Assembly (NCBI GenBank): GCA_003945285.1
Contig: AP019005.1
Location: 2,121,747-2,185,746, forward strand
Source of the DNA: Hydrogenimonas sp.
Lineage (GTDB): Bacteria; Campylobacterota; Campylobacteria; Campylobacterales; Hydrogenimonadaceae
Length of the DNA stretch: 64,000 nt
Reading direction: 5' to 3'
Below, piece after piece: positions 16,809 through 24,841 of the stretch (the first letter of the stretch is position 1; every line of letters starts with the position of its first letter). The notes beneath the pieces are model-generated. The model made no database searches, was not told the origin of the DNA, and saw only the letters and a program-made list of their open reading frames with translations. The translations under genes and the position numbers were made by a program.

Positions 16809-18854
16809 CTACAGTACATAGATAGTGGGTACTATCAGCGGGTAGCGCTTCATTTTTCTGAGTACATGTTTCCTGACAGCCTGCCTTATGTCGTTCTCTA
16901 TCGTTCTGGTATCGAGCTTATCAGCCTCTTTCTGGTGCGCCATATAGGTCTCTATAATCGCTTCGATCTCTTTCGCGAACCTCTTGTCCTCTTTGTCGGC
17001 GACCAGTCCGAAGCTGCTTACCCTCGGGTGTCCTATCAACTTGTGGGTAGTCTGGTCTATCTGGGCGACTATCATGATGATCCCTTCGGTCGCCAGCTTC
17101 TGGCGGTCGAGTACGATATCGTTCTCTATCTCGGTGTTGGCCTGGTTGTCGATGTAGGTTTTTCCTGTCTTTATCGTTTTCACCTTCTTGAGATACCTGG
17201 CTGTCAACTCGACCTGGTCACCGTCGCTCATGAGAAGAATGTTTCTCTCGTCCACACCGCAGGAAACAGCCGTTTTGGCGTGTCTGGCTATATGGTTGTA
17301 CTCACCGTGTACTGGGAGGAAAAACTTGGGCTGGGTGAGCCTGAGCATCAGCTTCTGCTCCTCCTGGGCCGCGTGTCCAGAAACGTGAATCTCGCTGAAA
17401 TCCTGATAGGCGACCGTGGCGCCGGCGCGTACGAGGTGGTTCATTATGCGCGATACGCTCGCTTCGTTTCCGGGAATCGCCTTTGCCGATATGATAATCG
17501 TATCGGAGGGCTTAATCTTTATATGGCGGTGTTCGTCGGTAGCCATTCTGAAAAGTGCGCTCATCGTCTCGCCCTGGCTTCCGGTCGTGACTATCAATAC
17601 CTCGTTATCGCTGTATCTTGTAACCTCATGCGCATCTATGAAGATATCTTCCGGAATGTTTATATACCCCAGCTGCCTTGCCGTCTCAAGGTTGCGCTCC
17701 ATCGAGCGGCCGATGACGGCGACCTTGCGGTTGTACTTTATGCCGTGCTCTATCGCCTGGTAGACCCTGTGGACGTTTGAGGAGAATGTGGACATTATCA
17801 CGCGCCCTTTTGCCTTCGCGAAGAGGTGGTCGAATGTGGGTCCTACCGTCTTTTCGCTTCTGGTGATACCGCTCTTGTGCGAATTGGTACTGTCGGAAAG
17901 AAGGCACAGGACACCCTTTTCGCCATACTCGGCCAGCCTCTGGAGATCGGCCGGGTAGTCATCGACCGGTGTATGGTCGATCTTGAAGTCGCCCGTATGG
18001 ATTATAACCCCGGCCGGCGTAGTTATGGCCAGCGAGGAGGCGTCTATGATGGAGTGGGTCATATGGATCCATTCGACCTCGAACTCCCCGATTTTTATAG
18101 GCTTGCGCTTTTCGACGTAACGGAAGTAGCTCTTGTCGTTCTTGAGTCCGTGCTCGTCGAATTTGTTGGAGATCATACCGAGGGGCAGGGGAGTTCCGTA
18201 GATGGGGAACTTGAGCTCCTTGAACAGGTACGGAACCGCACCGATATGGTCTTCGTGCGCATGTGTTATTACTATTCCGGCTATTTTATCTTTTATCGTG
18301 TGGAGATAGCTGAAATCGGGAACCAGAATATCCACACCGTGCATATCTTCGGTGGGGAAACTCATACCCACATCGATGACGATGGCACTCTTTTCGGTCT
18401 CCAGTACCGCTATGTTGCCGCCGATCTCTCCCAACCCTCCAAGGGGCGTGAAGCGTACACGGGCCTTGTTGTTTATGTCGATTTTGGCCGCTGTATCGAG
18501 CCGCTCCCTGTGCACCTCTTTGTTGGCGGCGATCGCCTGGTTTATATCCGTATAGACCCCGTCACTGCTGCGCTTTACGTTTGCGGGAGTCTTGTAGTGG
18601 GCTTCAGGGTTGCGTCCGTTTCCGCGCCCCCTGCCTCTCTGGCCTCCGCGACCGCGTGAAGCTCCACCGCGGGGGCGGCCGTTTTTGCCGCCTCCCTGCT
18701 GCTCTCTGGCGCCCTGCTCGGAGCGCTTCTCTCCCTGTTTCTGTCCGCCGCCCTGGGGTCTCCTGGGTCTGCGGTTGCCGCTTTTCTGGGAGTTGCCCTG
18801 GCTATTTGCCGGTCGGCCTCCCTGACTTTGACTCTTCTTTTCTCTCTCTTCCAT
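16809..18854 (-). CDS. rnj: Ribonuclease J with basic low-complexity N-terminal extension
   Basis: RNase J is a metallo-beta-lactamase/beta-CASP nuclease with 5' exo- and endonuclease activity, the main mRNA-decay enzyme in this phylum. The core has VITHAHEDHIGAVPYL (metal ligands), VIIHTGDFKID, LLSDSTNS and the C-terminal PVHGEYNHI. About 130 residues of RGG/GQ/KR-rich sequence precede it, as in H. pylori RNase J, where the extension is known. ATG at 18854 is preferred because AAGGTG lies six bases upstream; a GTG at 18863 is the longer option. The gene starts within ksgA (53-base overlap). Confidence 0.95.
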   Translation of the reverse strand: MEEREKKSQSQGGRPANSQGNSQKSGNRRPRRPQGGGQKQGEKRSEQGAREQQGGGKNGRPRGGASRGRGGQRGRGRGNGRNPEAHYKTPANVKRSSDGVYTDINQAIAANKEVHRERLDTAAKIDINNKARVRFTPLGGLGEIGGNIAVLETEKSAIVIDVGMSFPTEDMHGVDILVPDFSYLHTIKDKIAGIVITHAHEDHIGAVPYLFKELKFPIYGTPLPLGMISNKFDEHGLKNDKSYFRYVEKRKPIKIGEFEVEWIHMTHSIIDASSLAITTPAGVIIHTGDFKIDHTPVDDYPADLQRLAEYGEKGVLCLLSDSTNSHKSGITRSEKTVGPTFDHLFAKAKGRVIMSTFSSNVHRVYQAIEHGIKYNRKVAVIGRSMERNLETARQLGYINIPEDIFIDAHEVTRYSDNEVLIVTTGSQGETMSALFRMATDEHRHIKIKPSDTIIISAKAIPGNEASVSRIMNHLVRAGATVAYQDFSEIHVSGHAAQEEQKLMLRLTQPKFFLPVHGEYNHIARHAKTAVSCGVDERNILLMSDGDQVELTARYLKKVKTIKTGKTYIDNQANTEIENDIVLDRQKLATEGIIMIVAQIDQTTHKLIGHPRVSSFGLVADKEDKRFAKEIEAIIETYMAHQKEADKLDTRTIENDIRQAVRKHVLRKMKRYPLIVPTIYVL

Positions 18855-19659
18855 CAATATCACCTTGCAAAATAGATTTTAGGTGGTGATAGAGGGATGT
18901 TCCTACTTCATGTGGACGGACTGTCGAAGGCAGGCCCAAAGAAGCGAGCGCGGAGAGTACATCTTTTTTGTCAAACCCGGCAGAGAGATTCTTCGCCAGG
19001 GTTTTTCTCGGCTGAGTGAAAGCCGTTCTCAAAAAATCCTCAAACAGCGGATCGTCGAGCGAACTCTCTTTCCGAATCTGAAGTACCGACGACATCACTT
19101 TGGGGGCCGGCACGAAAGCTTCAGGGGGTACATCGAAGCAGATATGCACCTCCGCACAGCTCTGAGCCAGAACCGAAAGTGCAGAAAACTGCCTCTCTCC
19201 CGGTTGTGCGCTGAACTTTTCAGCCACCTCTTTCTGCACCATGACGAGCATGCTTCTGCAGTTCGGGTCTTTCAGCGCCCTCAAAATAATATTCGTAGCG
19301 ATGTAATAGGGCAGGTTGGCGACGATACGGTAGGGTCGCCCAACCAGGCTCTTTTGCTTCCAGTGGTCCAGAACATCCCCGCAAACGAGCCTGAATCTTC
19401 CGCTCTTTTCGAAAGATGCAAACTTTTTGCGAAGATGCCCGCACAGATCTTTGTCCACCTCATAAGCGGTGACATCCTTAATCTCGACCAGATAACCGGT
19501 CAAATCACCTAACCCAGGCCCGATCTCGACAACGGGAAGGTCGTCGCCGGGCATCGATTCGATGATCCTCTGAAGTACGGTCTCATCTTTCAGGAAATTC
19601 TGGCCAAACTTTTTTTTGGCGATCTTTTCACTGTTTTGATGAAAATTGGATTCAATCAT
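18802..19659 (-). CDS. rsmA: 16S rRNA (adenine1518-N6/adenine1519-N6)-dimethyltransferase
   Basis: RsmA/KsgA dimethylates two adjacent adenines near the 3' end of 16S rRNA during late 30S assembly. The 285-residue product opens with KKFGQNFLKDETVL, has motif I VEIGPGLGDLTG and catalytic NLPYYIAT. The C-terminal ~18 residues, rich in charged residues, are encoded in the region that also encodes the start of RNase J in another frame. It is the first gene of the six-gene minus-strand run. Confidence 0.96.
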   Translation of the reverse strand: MIESNFHQNSEKIAKKKFGQNFLKDETVLQRIIESMPGDDLPVVEIGPGLGDLTGYLVEIKDVTAYEVDKDLCGHLRKKFASFEKSGRFRLVCGDVLDHWKQKSLVGRPYRIVANLPYYIATNIILRALKDPNCRSMLVMVQKEVAEKFSAQPGERQFSALSVLAQSCAEVHICFDVPPEAFVPAPKVMSSVLQIRKESSLDDPLFEDFLRTAFTQPRKTLAKNLSAGFDKKDVLSALASLGLPSTVRPHEVGTSLYHHLKSILQGDIDGRERKEESKSGRPTGK

Positions 19660-19735
19660 ACTGAAACTTTTCTTAAAAAGAGATTACATTTTTAAAGAAT
19701 GCTTAAACTTTTCCAAACATAGCGTCCGATTTCGC

Positions 19736-19741
19736 TATAAT
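19736..19741 (+). promoter_or_regulatory. -10 box for the leader or RNA upstream of hisF
   Basis: TATAAT in the context TTCGCTATAATTTCGC. It would start a transcript near 19748, about 260 bases before the hisF start, an unusually long leader for this compact genome. Confidence 0.55.
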
Positions 19742-19747
19742 TTCGCA

Positions 19748-19997
19748 AGCATTATACCAGTTTGGAGAGTTACTGCAACAGGGACGCCAAAACCCCGATC
19801 TCGAAATAGAGTAGTTTGAAACCGTCGCGATGGCGGTGCTCAGGCGGTTTCTGGAAAATTTGAAGCACCCCTCAGGTGCATCGACGGTTTTCCCCAAAGC
19901 GCATGGCTGCAACGGTCGTGACGGGCTCCTCTATCTCTTTTTCGAGAGAGGGAAAACCGTATATTTCTGAAAGGTGTGCCGCAGCGGCTGCAAACGA
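19748..19997 (+). ncRNA. Candidate structured leader RNA or small RNA upstream of hisF
   Basis: No gene fits this 250-base stretch, but it holds several strong stems on the plus strand: a 7-bp stem 19818-19824/19845-19851 (GAAACCG/CGGTTTC), a hairpin GCACC-CCTCA-GGTGC at 19865-19879, a perfect 11-bp long-range stem 19884-19894/19950-19960 (ACGGTTTTCCC/GGGAAAACCGT) and a small GC hairpin near 19979-19988, just before the hisF ribosome site. It may be a hisF leader or an independent RNA such as 6S RNA. No known riboswitch consensus was recognised. Confidence 0.45.
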
Positions 19998-20009
19998 AAG
20001 AGAGAAGAG

Positions 20010-20771
20010 TTGGAAACATTTGCAAAACGCATTATCCCCTGCCTGGATGTAAAAGAGGGCCGGGTAGTCAAAGGTGTAAACTTTGTCGGCCTGAAAGATG
20101 CGGGTGATCCGGTCGAGGTTGCCAAGCGCTACAATGAAGAGGGTGCGGACGAGGTGACATTTCTCGATATCACTGCCAGCCATGAGAACCGTGACACTAT
20201 CGTCCATATCGTCGAAGAGGTGGCGAAAGAGGTTTTCATACCCCTTACCGTAGGAGGGGGAATACGTAAACTCGATGACATCTACGCACTGCTGAATGTC
20301 GGATGTGACAAAGTTAGTGTAAACTCCGCTGCCATAAAACGGCCCAACTTTATAGACGAGGGGGCAAAGAGATTCGGATCTCAGTGCATAGTCGTCGCCA
20401 TCGATGCCAAGAGGATAGCTCCCGGAAAGTGGAACGTATTCATCAACGGGGGGCGCATAGATACCGGTATAGACGTCATAGGCTGGGCGAAAGAGGTCGT
20501 TCAGAGGGGGGCGGGGGAGATTCTTCTTACATCGATGGACGCCGACGGCACCAAGGCGGGCTACGACAATGAACTGAACAGCTCTGTCAGCAGGGCTGTA
20601 AACGTTCCGGTCATCGCTAGCGGAGGCGCCGGCACGATGAGAGATATACTGGACGCATTCAGAGCCGGTGCAGACGCCGCCCTGGCCGCCTCCATATTCC
20701 ACTTCAAAGAGATCGAAATCATGGAGCTGAAACGCTACCTCCATAAACATAACATACCGGTACGGCTATGA
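20010..20771 (+). CDS. hisF: Imidazole glycerol phosphate synthase cyclase subunit
   Basis: HisF uses ammonia from HisH glutaminase to form imidazole glycerol phosphate and AICAR in histidine synthesis. The (beta/alpha)8 barrel carries both phosphate-binding and catalytic landmarks: [21 protein letters not shown] (Asp11-type catalytic residue), [10 protein letters not shown], and [16 protein letters not shown] with the second catalytic Asp. The TTG at 20010 with GAGAGAAGAG upstream gives the usual [10 protein letters not shown] start, 253 residues. No other his gene is adjacent. It overlaps the next gene by 4 bases. Confidence 0.95.
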   Translation: METFAKRIIPCLDVKEGRVVKGVNFVGLKDAGDPVEVAKRYNEEGADEVTFLDITASHENRDTIVHIVEEVAKEVFIPLTVGGGIRKLDDIYALLNVGCDKVSVNSAAIKRPNFIDEGAKRFGSQCIVVAIDAKRIAPGKWNVFINGGRIDTGIDVIGWAKEVVQRGAGEILLTSMDADGTKAGYDNELNSSVSRAVNVPVIASGGAGTMRDILDAFRAGADAALAASIFHFKEIEIMELKRYLHKHNIPVRL

Positions 20772-21355
20772 TTGTTTCAGCAGGCAACAACGAAACTTTT
20801 CCCTTCGCTTTACCGATAGGTATAGGTCTCTGTGAAAGTGCTTCGAACCTAACTCGTCTTGCAATGTTACAGCCCCCGGAATTCCTGCTCTTTATCGGAA
20901 GTGCCGGTACATATGGAAGACATGAGATTTTCGATATAGTAGAGTCAAAAGCCGCCTCTCAGATAGAGCTCTCCTATCTTTTGAAGAAGAGCTACACCCC
21001 GCTGGAGGATAACCTGATTGTATCGGACGAGACTGTTTCACGTGAAACACCAATCTCGTCACTGACATCGGGAGGCAAGCCCTCGATAGTCAACTCGAGC
21101 AACTACATCTCGACCGATATTGAGTTGGCGGGAAGACTCAACAGGCTCGGTATCGGACTGGAAAATATGGAGTTCTACTCCGTCATGAAAGTAGCGAAAA
21201 TGTTCAATATTCCATGCGGCGGCATATTTGTCATAACGAATCGCTGCGATGAAAGTGCGCATACGGACTTTGTAAAAAATCACGAAAAAGCGATGTATAC
21301 ACTTGTAAAACATCTGCAAAAGAGGGTGCCGAACCTTGAAACCTTCAATACTTGA
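20768..21355 (+). CDS. Nucleoside phosphorylase-like protein (PNP/MTAN fold)
   Basis: The 195-residue protein has features of the purine nucleoside phosphorylase/MTA nucleosidase fold: a core strand [12 protein letters not shown] and a late motif [34 protein letters not shown], where the ENME(F) segment is in the nucleoside-binding position. It is short for an active enzyme (usually about 230 or more), so activity is uncertain. It is coupled to hisF (4-base overlap) and rlmN (20-base overlap). A perfect parS sequence lies inside the gene. Confidence 0.7.
   Translation: MIVSAGNNETFPFALPIGIGLCESASNLTRLAMLQPPEFLLFIGSAGTYGRHEIFDIVESKAASQIELSYLLKKSYTPLEDNLIVSDETVSRETPISSLTSGGKPSIVNSSNYISTDIELAGRLNRLGIGLENMEFYSVMKVAKMFNIPCGGIFVITNRCDESAHTDFVKNHEKAMYTLVKHLQKRVPNLETFNT
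21034..21049. promoter_or_regulatory. parS site (ParB-binding palindrome), copy 1
   Basis: TGTTTCACGTGAAACA is a perfect 16-bp palindrome identical to the bacterial parS consensus bound by the chromosome-partition protein ParB. It lies inside the nucleoside phosphorylase-like gene and reads as Thr-Val-Ser-Arg-Glu-Thr there. Confidence 0.92.
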
Positions 21356-22400
21356 CTTTACCCAGGAGGAGCTTGAGAAGCTCTTCTCCCCCAAATTCAG
21401 AGCGAAACAGATATTCAACTGGATATACCAGCAGCATGTAGATAGATTTAGCGAGATGGAGAATATTCCGAAAAAGCTGAGAGCAGAGCTCGATGAAAGA
21501 TATACTATCTCACCCCTGGAGATCGTACAGAAACAGAAAAGCAGAGACGGAAGCATAAAGTACCTCTTTCGTCTGCACGATAACCACACTGTCGAAGCTG
21601 TACTTCTTAAGATGAAAGAGGAGGAGTATGACGAAAAGGGAGAACTTCTCCACCATGCGAAATTTACCATCTGCGTATCGAGTCAGGTTGGGTGTAAGGT
21701 GGGTTGCGCCTTCTGTCTGACTGCAAAAGGGGGATTCATAAGAGATCTGAGTGCAGGAGAAATAGTCGGGCAGGTATTGGAAATAAAGAAAGACAATGAC
21801 ATTGCAAGCAATAGGCGTGTCAACATTGTCTACATGGGAATGGGGGAGCCTCTCGACAATCTTGACAATCTCGCCAAGGCGATAAAAATCTTTTCAAACG
21901 AAAATGGTCTCAGCATATCTCCAAAGAGACAGACTGTGTCAACCAGCGGCATAAGCAGCAAAATCAAAAAACTCGGTAATCTCGATCTTGGAGTACAGTT
22001 GGCAATCAGTTTACATGCCGTTGACGATGAGTTAAGAGAGCAGTTGATTCCTATGAACAAGGCTTACAATATCGCTTCCATCATCGATGCCGTCAGGGAG
22101 TTTCCTGTAAATACCAGAAAGCGTGTTATGTTCGAGTATCTTGTCATAAGAGATGTAAACGATGACCTGAAGAGTGCCAAGAGGCTGGTAAAACTGCTGG
22201 AAGGGATAAAATCGAAAGTGAATCTGATATATTTCAATCCATACCCGGGAACAGCCTTTGAACGCCCGGAACCTGAAAAGATGAGAGAGTTTCAGGAGTA
22301 TCTCCTGAAACGTGGACTGCTCTGTACCATTAGAGAGTCAAAAGGTATCGATATAAGCGCCGCATGCGGACAACTAAGAGAGCAGGAGATAAGCAGATGA
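21336..22400 (+). CDS. rlmN: 23S rRNA/tRNA adenine-C2 methyltransferase RlmN (radical SAM)
   Basis: RlmN methylates C2 of A2503 in 23S rRNA and A37 in some tRNAs. The 354-residue product has the radical SAM cluster motif CKVGCAFC (C-x3-C-x2-C), the sequence GMGEPLDN, and the C-terminal resolving cysteine in ISAACGQL. The start is a TTG at 21336 overlapping the previous gene by 20 bases. Its stop overlaps the start of a 30-codon reading frame (ATGA). Confidence 0.95.
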   Translation: MKPSILDFTQEELEKLFSPKFRAKQIFNWIYQQHVDRFSEMENIPKKLRAELDERYTISPLEIVQKQKSRDGSIKYLFRLHDNHTVEAVLLKMKEEEYDEKGELLHHAKFTICVSSQVGCKVGCAFCLTAKGGFIRDLSAGEIVGQVLEIKKDNDIASNRRVNIVYMGMGEPLDNLDNLAKAIKIFSNENGLSISPKRQTVSTSGISSKIKKLGNLDLGVQLAISLHAVDDELREQLIPMNKAYNIASIIDAVREFPVNTRKRVMFEYLVIRDVNDDLKSAKRLVKLLEGIKSKVNLIYFNPYPGTAFERPEPEKMREFQEYLLKRGLLCTIRESKGIDISAACGQLREQEISR

Positions 22401-22489
22401 GTTACACGGACTATGGGTTGATACTTTTTCTTATTATTGTAACGGTGGTTGGGATTGGCGGCTTCATAATAGCGAATCGAGAGGATTGA
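22397..22489 (+). CDS. 30-residue single-pass membrane peptide (small ORF)
   Basis: ATGA overlap with the rlmN stop starts a 31-codon frame encoding [19 protein letters not shown]... and ending IIANRED. It has a short polar start, one strong membrane helix (about residues 7-25) and a charged tail, the shape of bacterial membrane microproteins. AGGAG upstream (in GAGCAGGAGATAAGCAG) is well placed. The last 26 bases overlap the convergent pseudouridine synthase gene. Function unknown; gene status rests on coupling and composition. Confidence 0.6.
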   Translation: MSYTDYGLILFLIIVTVVGIGGFIIANRED

Positions 22490-23405
22490 ACCTGGCTGAC
22501 GGCAAAGCTATCTCTCTCTTCTCCTTTTCGAACTCTATATTCGATCTTATGCGATATCGGGCTCCTCGATATTCGAAATCGAGCTCCTCTGCATGAAGCA
22601 TAAGCCTTGATGCGCCGGTTATCTTCATACGCTCTTCACTACTCATTACCCTGTCAAGGTACGAAATTGCCGCCTCAGTCGAGACGCCGTAGATAGGGTC
22701 TCCTAGAATCGGATGTTTCACGTGAAACAGGTGGAGCCTGATCTGGTGCTGACGTCCGGTATGCGGAGTGGCTCGTATCAGCGTGGCGTCCAGCTCTTCG
22801 TCATACTTCAACGGAGAGAAGTGTGTCAAAGAGGGTTTGCCGGCGGGATCGACTACCATTTTCAGTTTTATCTCGCTGTAGTCGCTGTTTCTCAAAATGG
22901 GGGCATCAACACTGAACGGTTCTGAAAGCTTACCGCGTACCCACGCAAGATAGCTCTTTTTTACCCGTCTCTCTTCGAACATCATCTTAAGCCTGCGCTC
23001 TGATGCCTTGTCTCTGGAGACAAGCAGAAGTCCGCTGGTCTCCATATCGATTCGGTGGATGTTGTTCGCACTCTTTCCGTAGCAGTGACGGATGTCATCC
23101 AGAAGAGAGTAGGGGGTTCTATGTGTCTTTGGGTGTACGAGCAACCCACTGGGCTTGTCGAATAGTCCGAAGTCGGGTGTGGTGAAGATCGGTGCGAGCC
23201 CGCGCGGTTCGGGTATGAACTCCTGGACGACTATATCTCCGCATATCTTTTGGCCGCTGCTGCTGCACCTTACACCGTTTACAAGCAGTCTCCCTTTTGC
23301 GACAATCTTTTGGGCCTGCCCCTGTGTGACTCCGATGTATCGCATAAGAAAAAGGAAAGCGGGCATCTCGATATCGAGGCTGTAACTTATGTTGCGGAAA
23401 GCCAC
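22464..23405 (-). CDS. RluA-family pseudouridine synthase
   Basis: The 313-residue protein has an N-terminal S4-like domain (about 18-65) and the RluA/RluC/RluD catalytic motif HRIDMETSGLLL, with Asp as nucleophile, then TGRQHQIRLHL and HPILGDPIYG. It acts on rRNA or tRNA; which uridine cannot be told. It contains the second parS palindrome in the codons for LFHVKHP, a naturally conserved stretch. It is convergent with rlmN and the small membrane ORF. Confidence 0.88.
   Translation of the reverse strand: MAFRNISYSLDIEMPAFLFLMRYIGVTQGQAQKIVAKGRLLVNGVRCSSSGQKICGDIVVQEFIPEPRGLAPIFTTPDFGLFDKPSGLLVHPKTHRTPYSLLDDIRHCYGKSANNIHRIDMETSGLLLVSRDKASERRLKMMFEERRVKKSYLAWVRGKLSEPFSVDAPILRNSDYSEIKLKMVVDPAGKPSLTHFSPLKYDEELDATLIRATPHTGRQHQIRLHLFHVKHPILGDPIYGVSTEAAISYLDRVMSSEERMKITGASRLMLHAEELDFEYRGARYRIRSNIEFEKEKREIALPSARFNPLDSLL
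22714..22729. promoter_or_regulatory. parS site (ParB-binding palindrome), copy 2
   Basis: A second perfect TGTTTCACGTGAAACA, exactly 1680 bp from the first, inside the RluA-family gene. No further copy was found in the window. Paired parS sites usually lie in the origin-proximal part of a bacterial chromosome. Confidence 0.92.
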
Positions 23406-23487
23406 TCTTTTTTACCTCTTTTTAACAGTAATTTGACTAAAATCATTAGACTTTAGGAAGAGGAATTATACTCCAAAAAGGATAGCA

Positions 23488-24819
23488 ATGGTAGAACGGT
23501 ATGCCCGCGAAGAGATGAAGTCTAAATGGACGATGCAGGCGAAGTATCAGGCCTGGCTGGATGTTGAGATAGCGGCTGTGAAAGCGTGGAACAGGCTGGG
23601 TCTCATACCCGATGAGGATGCGAAAAAGATAGAACGGAACGCCTCGTTCAGCGTAGAGAGGATAGACGAAATAGAGAAAGAGACCAGGCACGATGTGATC
23701 GCCTTCCTCACTTCGGTAGCGGAGAGTCTGGGTGAAGAGAGCAGGTGGGTGCACTACGGCATGACAAGCTCCGATACAATAGACACGGCAGTCGCCCTTC
23801 AGATGAGAGATAGCCTGAAGCTTATTATGGAAGATGTCAAAAAGGTGATGTCTACCATCGAGCGAAGGGCTATGGAACATAAGATGACACTGATGGTAGG
23901 AAGGAGCCACGGAATCCACGGAGAGCCGATAACCTTCGGATTGGTGCTGGCTATATGGTACGACGAGATGAAGCGTCATCTCAAAAACCTGGAAGAGACA
24001 TACGAGGTTATAAATGTAGGAAAGGTGAGCGGTGCTATGGGAAATTTCGCCCATGCCCCGATAGAGCTTGAGGAGTATGTGTGCGAAGAGCTGGGGCTGA
24101 AGCCGGCACCGGTATCCAACCAGGTCGTTCAGCGCGACAGGTATGCGCGGCTTATGAGCTCTCTCGCCCTGTTGGCATCGACCGTCGAGAAGATCGCGGT
24201 GAATATACGTCATTTCCAGAGAACCGAGGTGTATGAGTGCGAAGAGTATTTCCACAAGGGGCAGAAGGGAAGCTCCGCCATGCCGCACAAAAGGAACCCG
24301 GTATTGAGCGAAAACCTGACTGGTCTTGCACGAATGGTAAGAAGCTACTGTATGCCGGCTATGGAGAATGTCGCACTCTGGCATGAGCGTGACATAAGCC
24401 ACAGTTCGGTCGAACGGTTCATACTTCCGGACGGTTTCATAACTGCCGACTTCATGCTGATCAGGCTGGACGGCCTACTTGACAAACTGGTCGTCTATCC
24501 GGAAAACATGATGAAAAACCTCAACCTTACAGGCGGGCTTGTCTTTTCTCAGCGGGTACTTCTTGAACTTCCCAAAAAAGGACTTTCAAGGGAGGATGCG
24601 TATAAAATCGTCCAGCGCAACGCGATGCGGGTTTGGGAGGATCTTCAGAGGGGAAAACCGGCCCTCAACGAGAAGGGCGAGAGCCTCTATCTGCAGTATC
24701 TGCTCTCTGACGAGGAGCTCAGAAGCAGACTGAGCGAAGAGGAGATTCGTGATTGCTTCGACTACGGTTACTATACAAAAAATGTCGACCGGATTTTCGC
24801 CCGCGTATTTGACAACTGA
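23488..24819 (+). CDS. purB: Adenylosuccinate lyase
   Basis: PurB removes fumarate from SAICAR and from adenylosuccinate in purine synthesis. The 443-residue product has the fumarase/aspartase superfamily signature GSSAMPHKRNP near residue 260 with its catalytic Ser, the HYGMTSSD segment, and GRSHGIHGEP carrying the general-acid His. A TATA-like AATTATACTCC region and AAGGATAG lie just upstream. nrdA follows on the same strand after 22 bases, so nucleotide synthesis genes are grouped. Confidence 0.97.
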   Translation: MVERYAREEMKSKWTMQAKYQAWLDVEIAAVKAWNRLGLIPDEDAKKIERNASFSVERIDEIEKETRHDVIAFLTSVAESLGEESRWVHYGMTSSDTIDTAVALQMRDSLKLIMEDVKKVMSTIERRAMEHKMTLMVGRSHGIHGEPITFGLVLAIWYDEMKRHLKNLEETYEVINVGKVSGAMGNFAHAPIELEEYVCEELGLKPAPVSNQVVQRDRYARLMSSLALLASTVEKIAVNIRHFQRTEVYECEEYFHKGQKGSSAMPHKRNPVLSENLTGLARMVRSYCMPAMENVALWHERDISHSSVERFILPDGFITADFMLIRLDGLLDKLVVYPENMMKNLNLTGGLVFSQRVLLELPKKGLSREDAYKIVQRNAMRVWEDLQRGKPALNEKGESLYLQYLLSDEELRSRLSEEEIRDCFDYGYYTKNVDRIFARVFDN

Positions 24820-24841
24820 ATTTTAAAGGGGAGGTTTGTAT

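Noticed and set aside
19872-20750. A 292-codon minus-strand frame
   Set aside because: Antisense to hisF, whose motifs are unambiguous. The part before hisF is better explained as structured leader.
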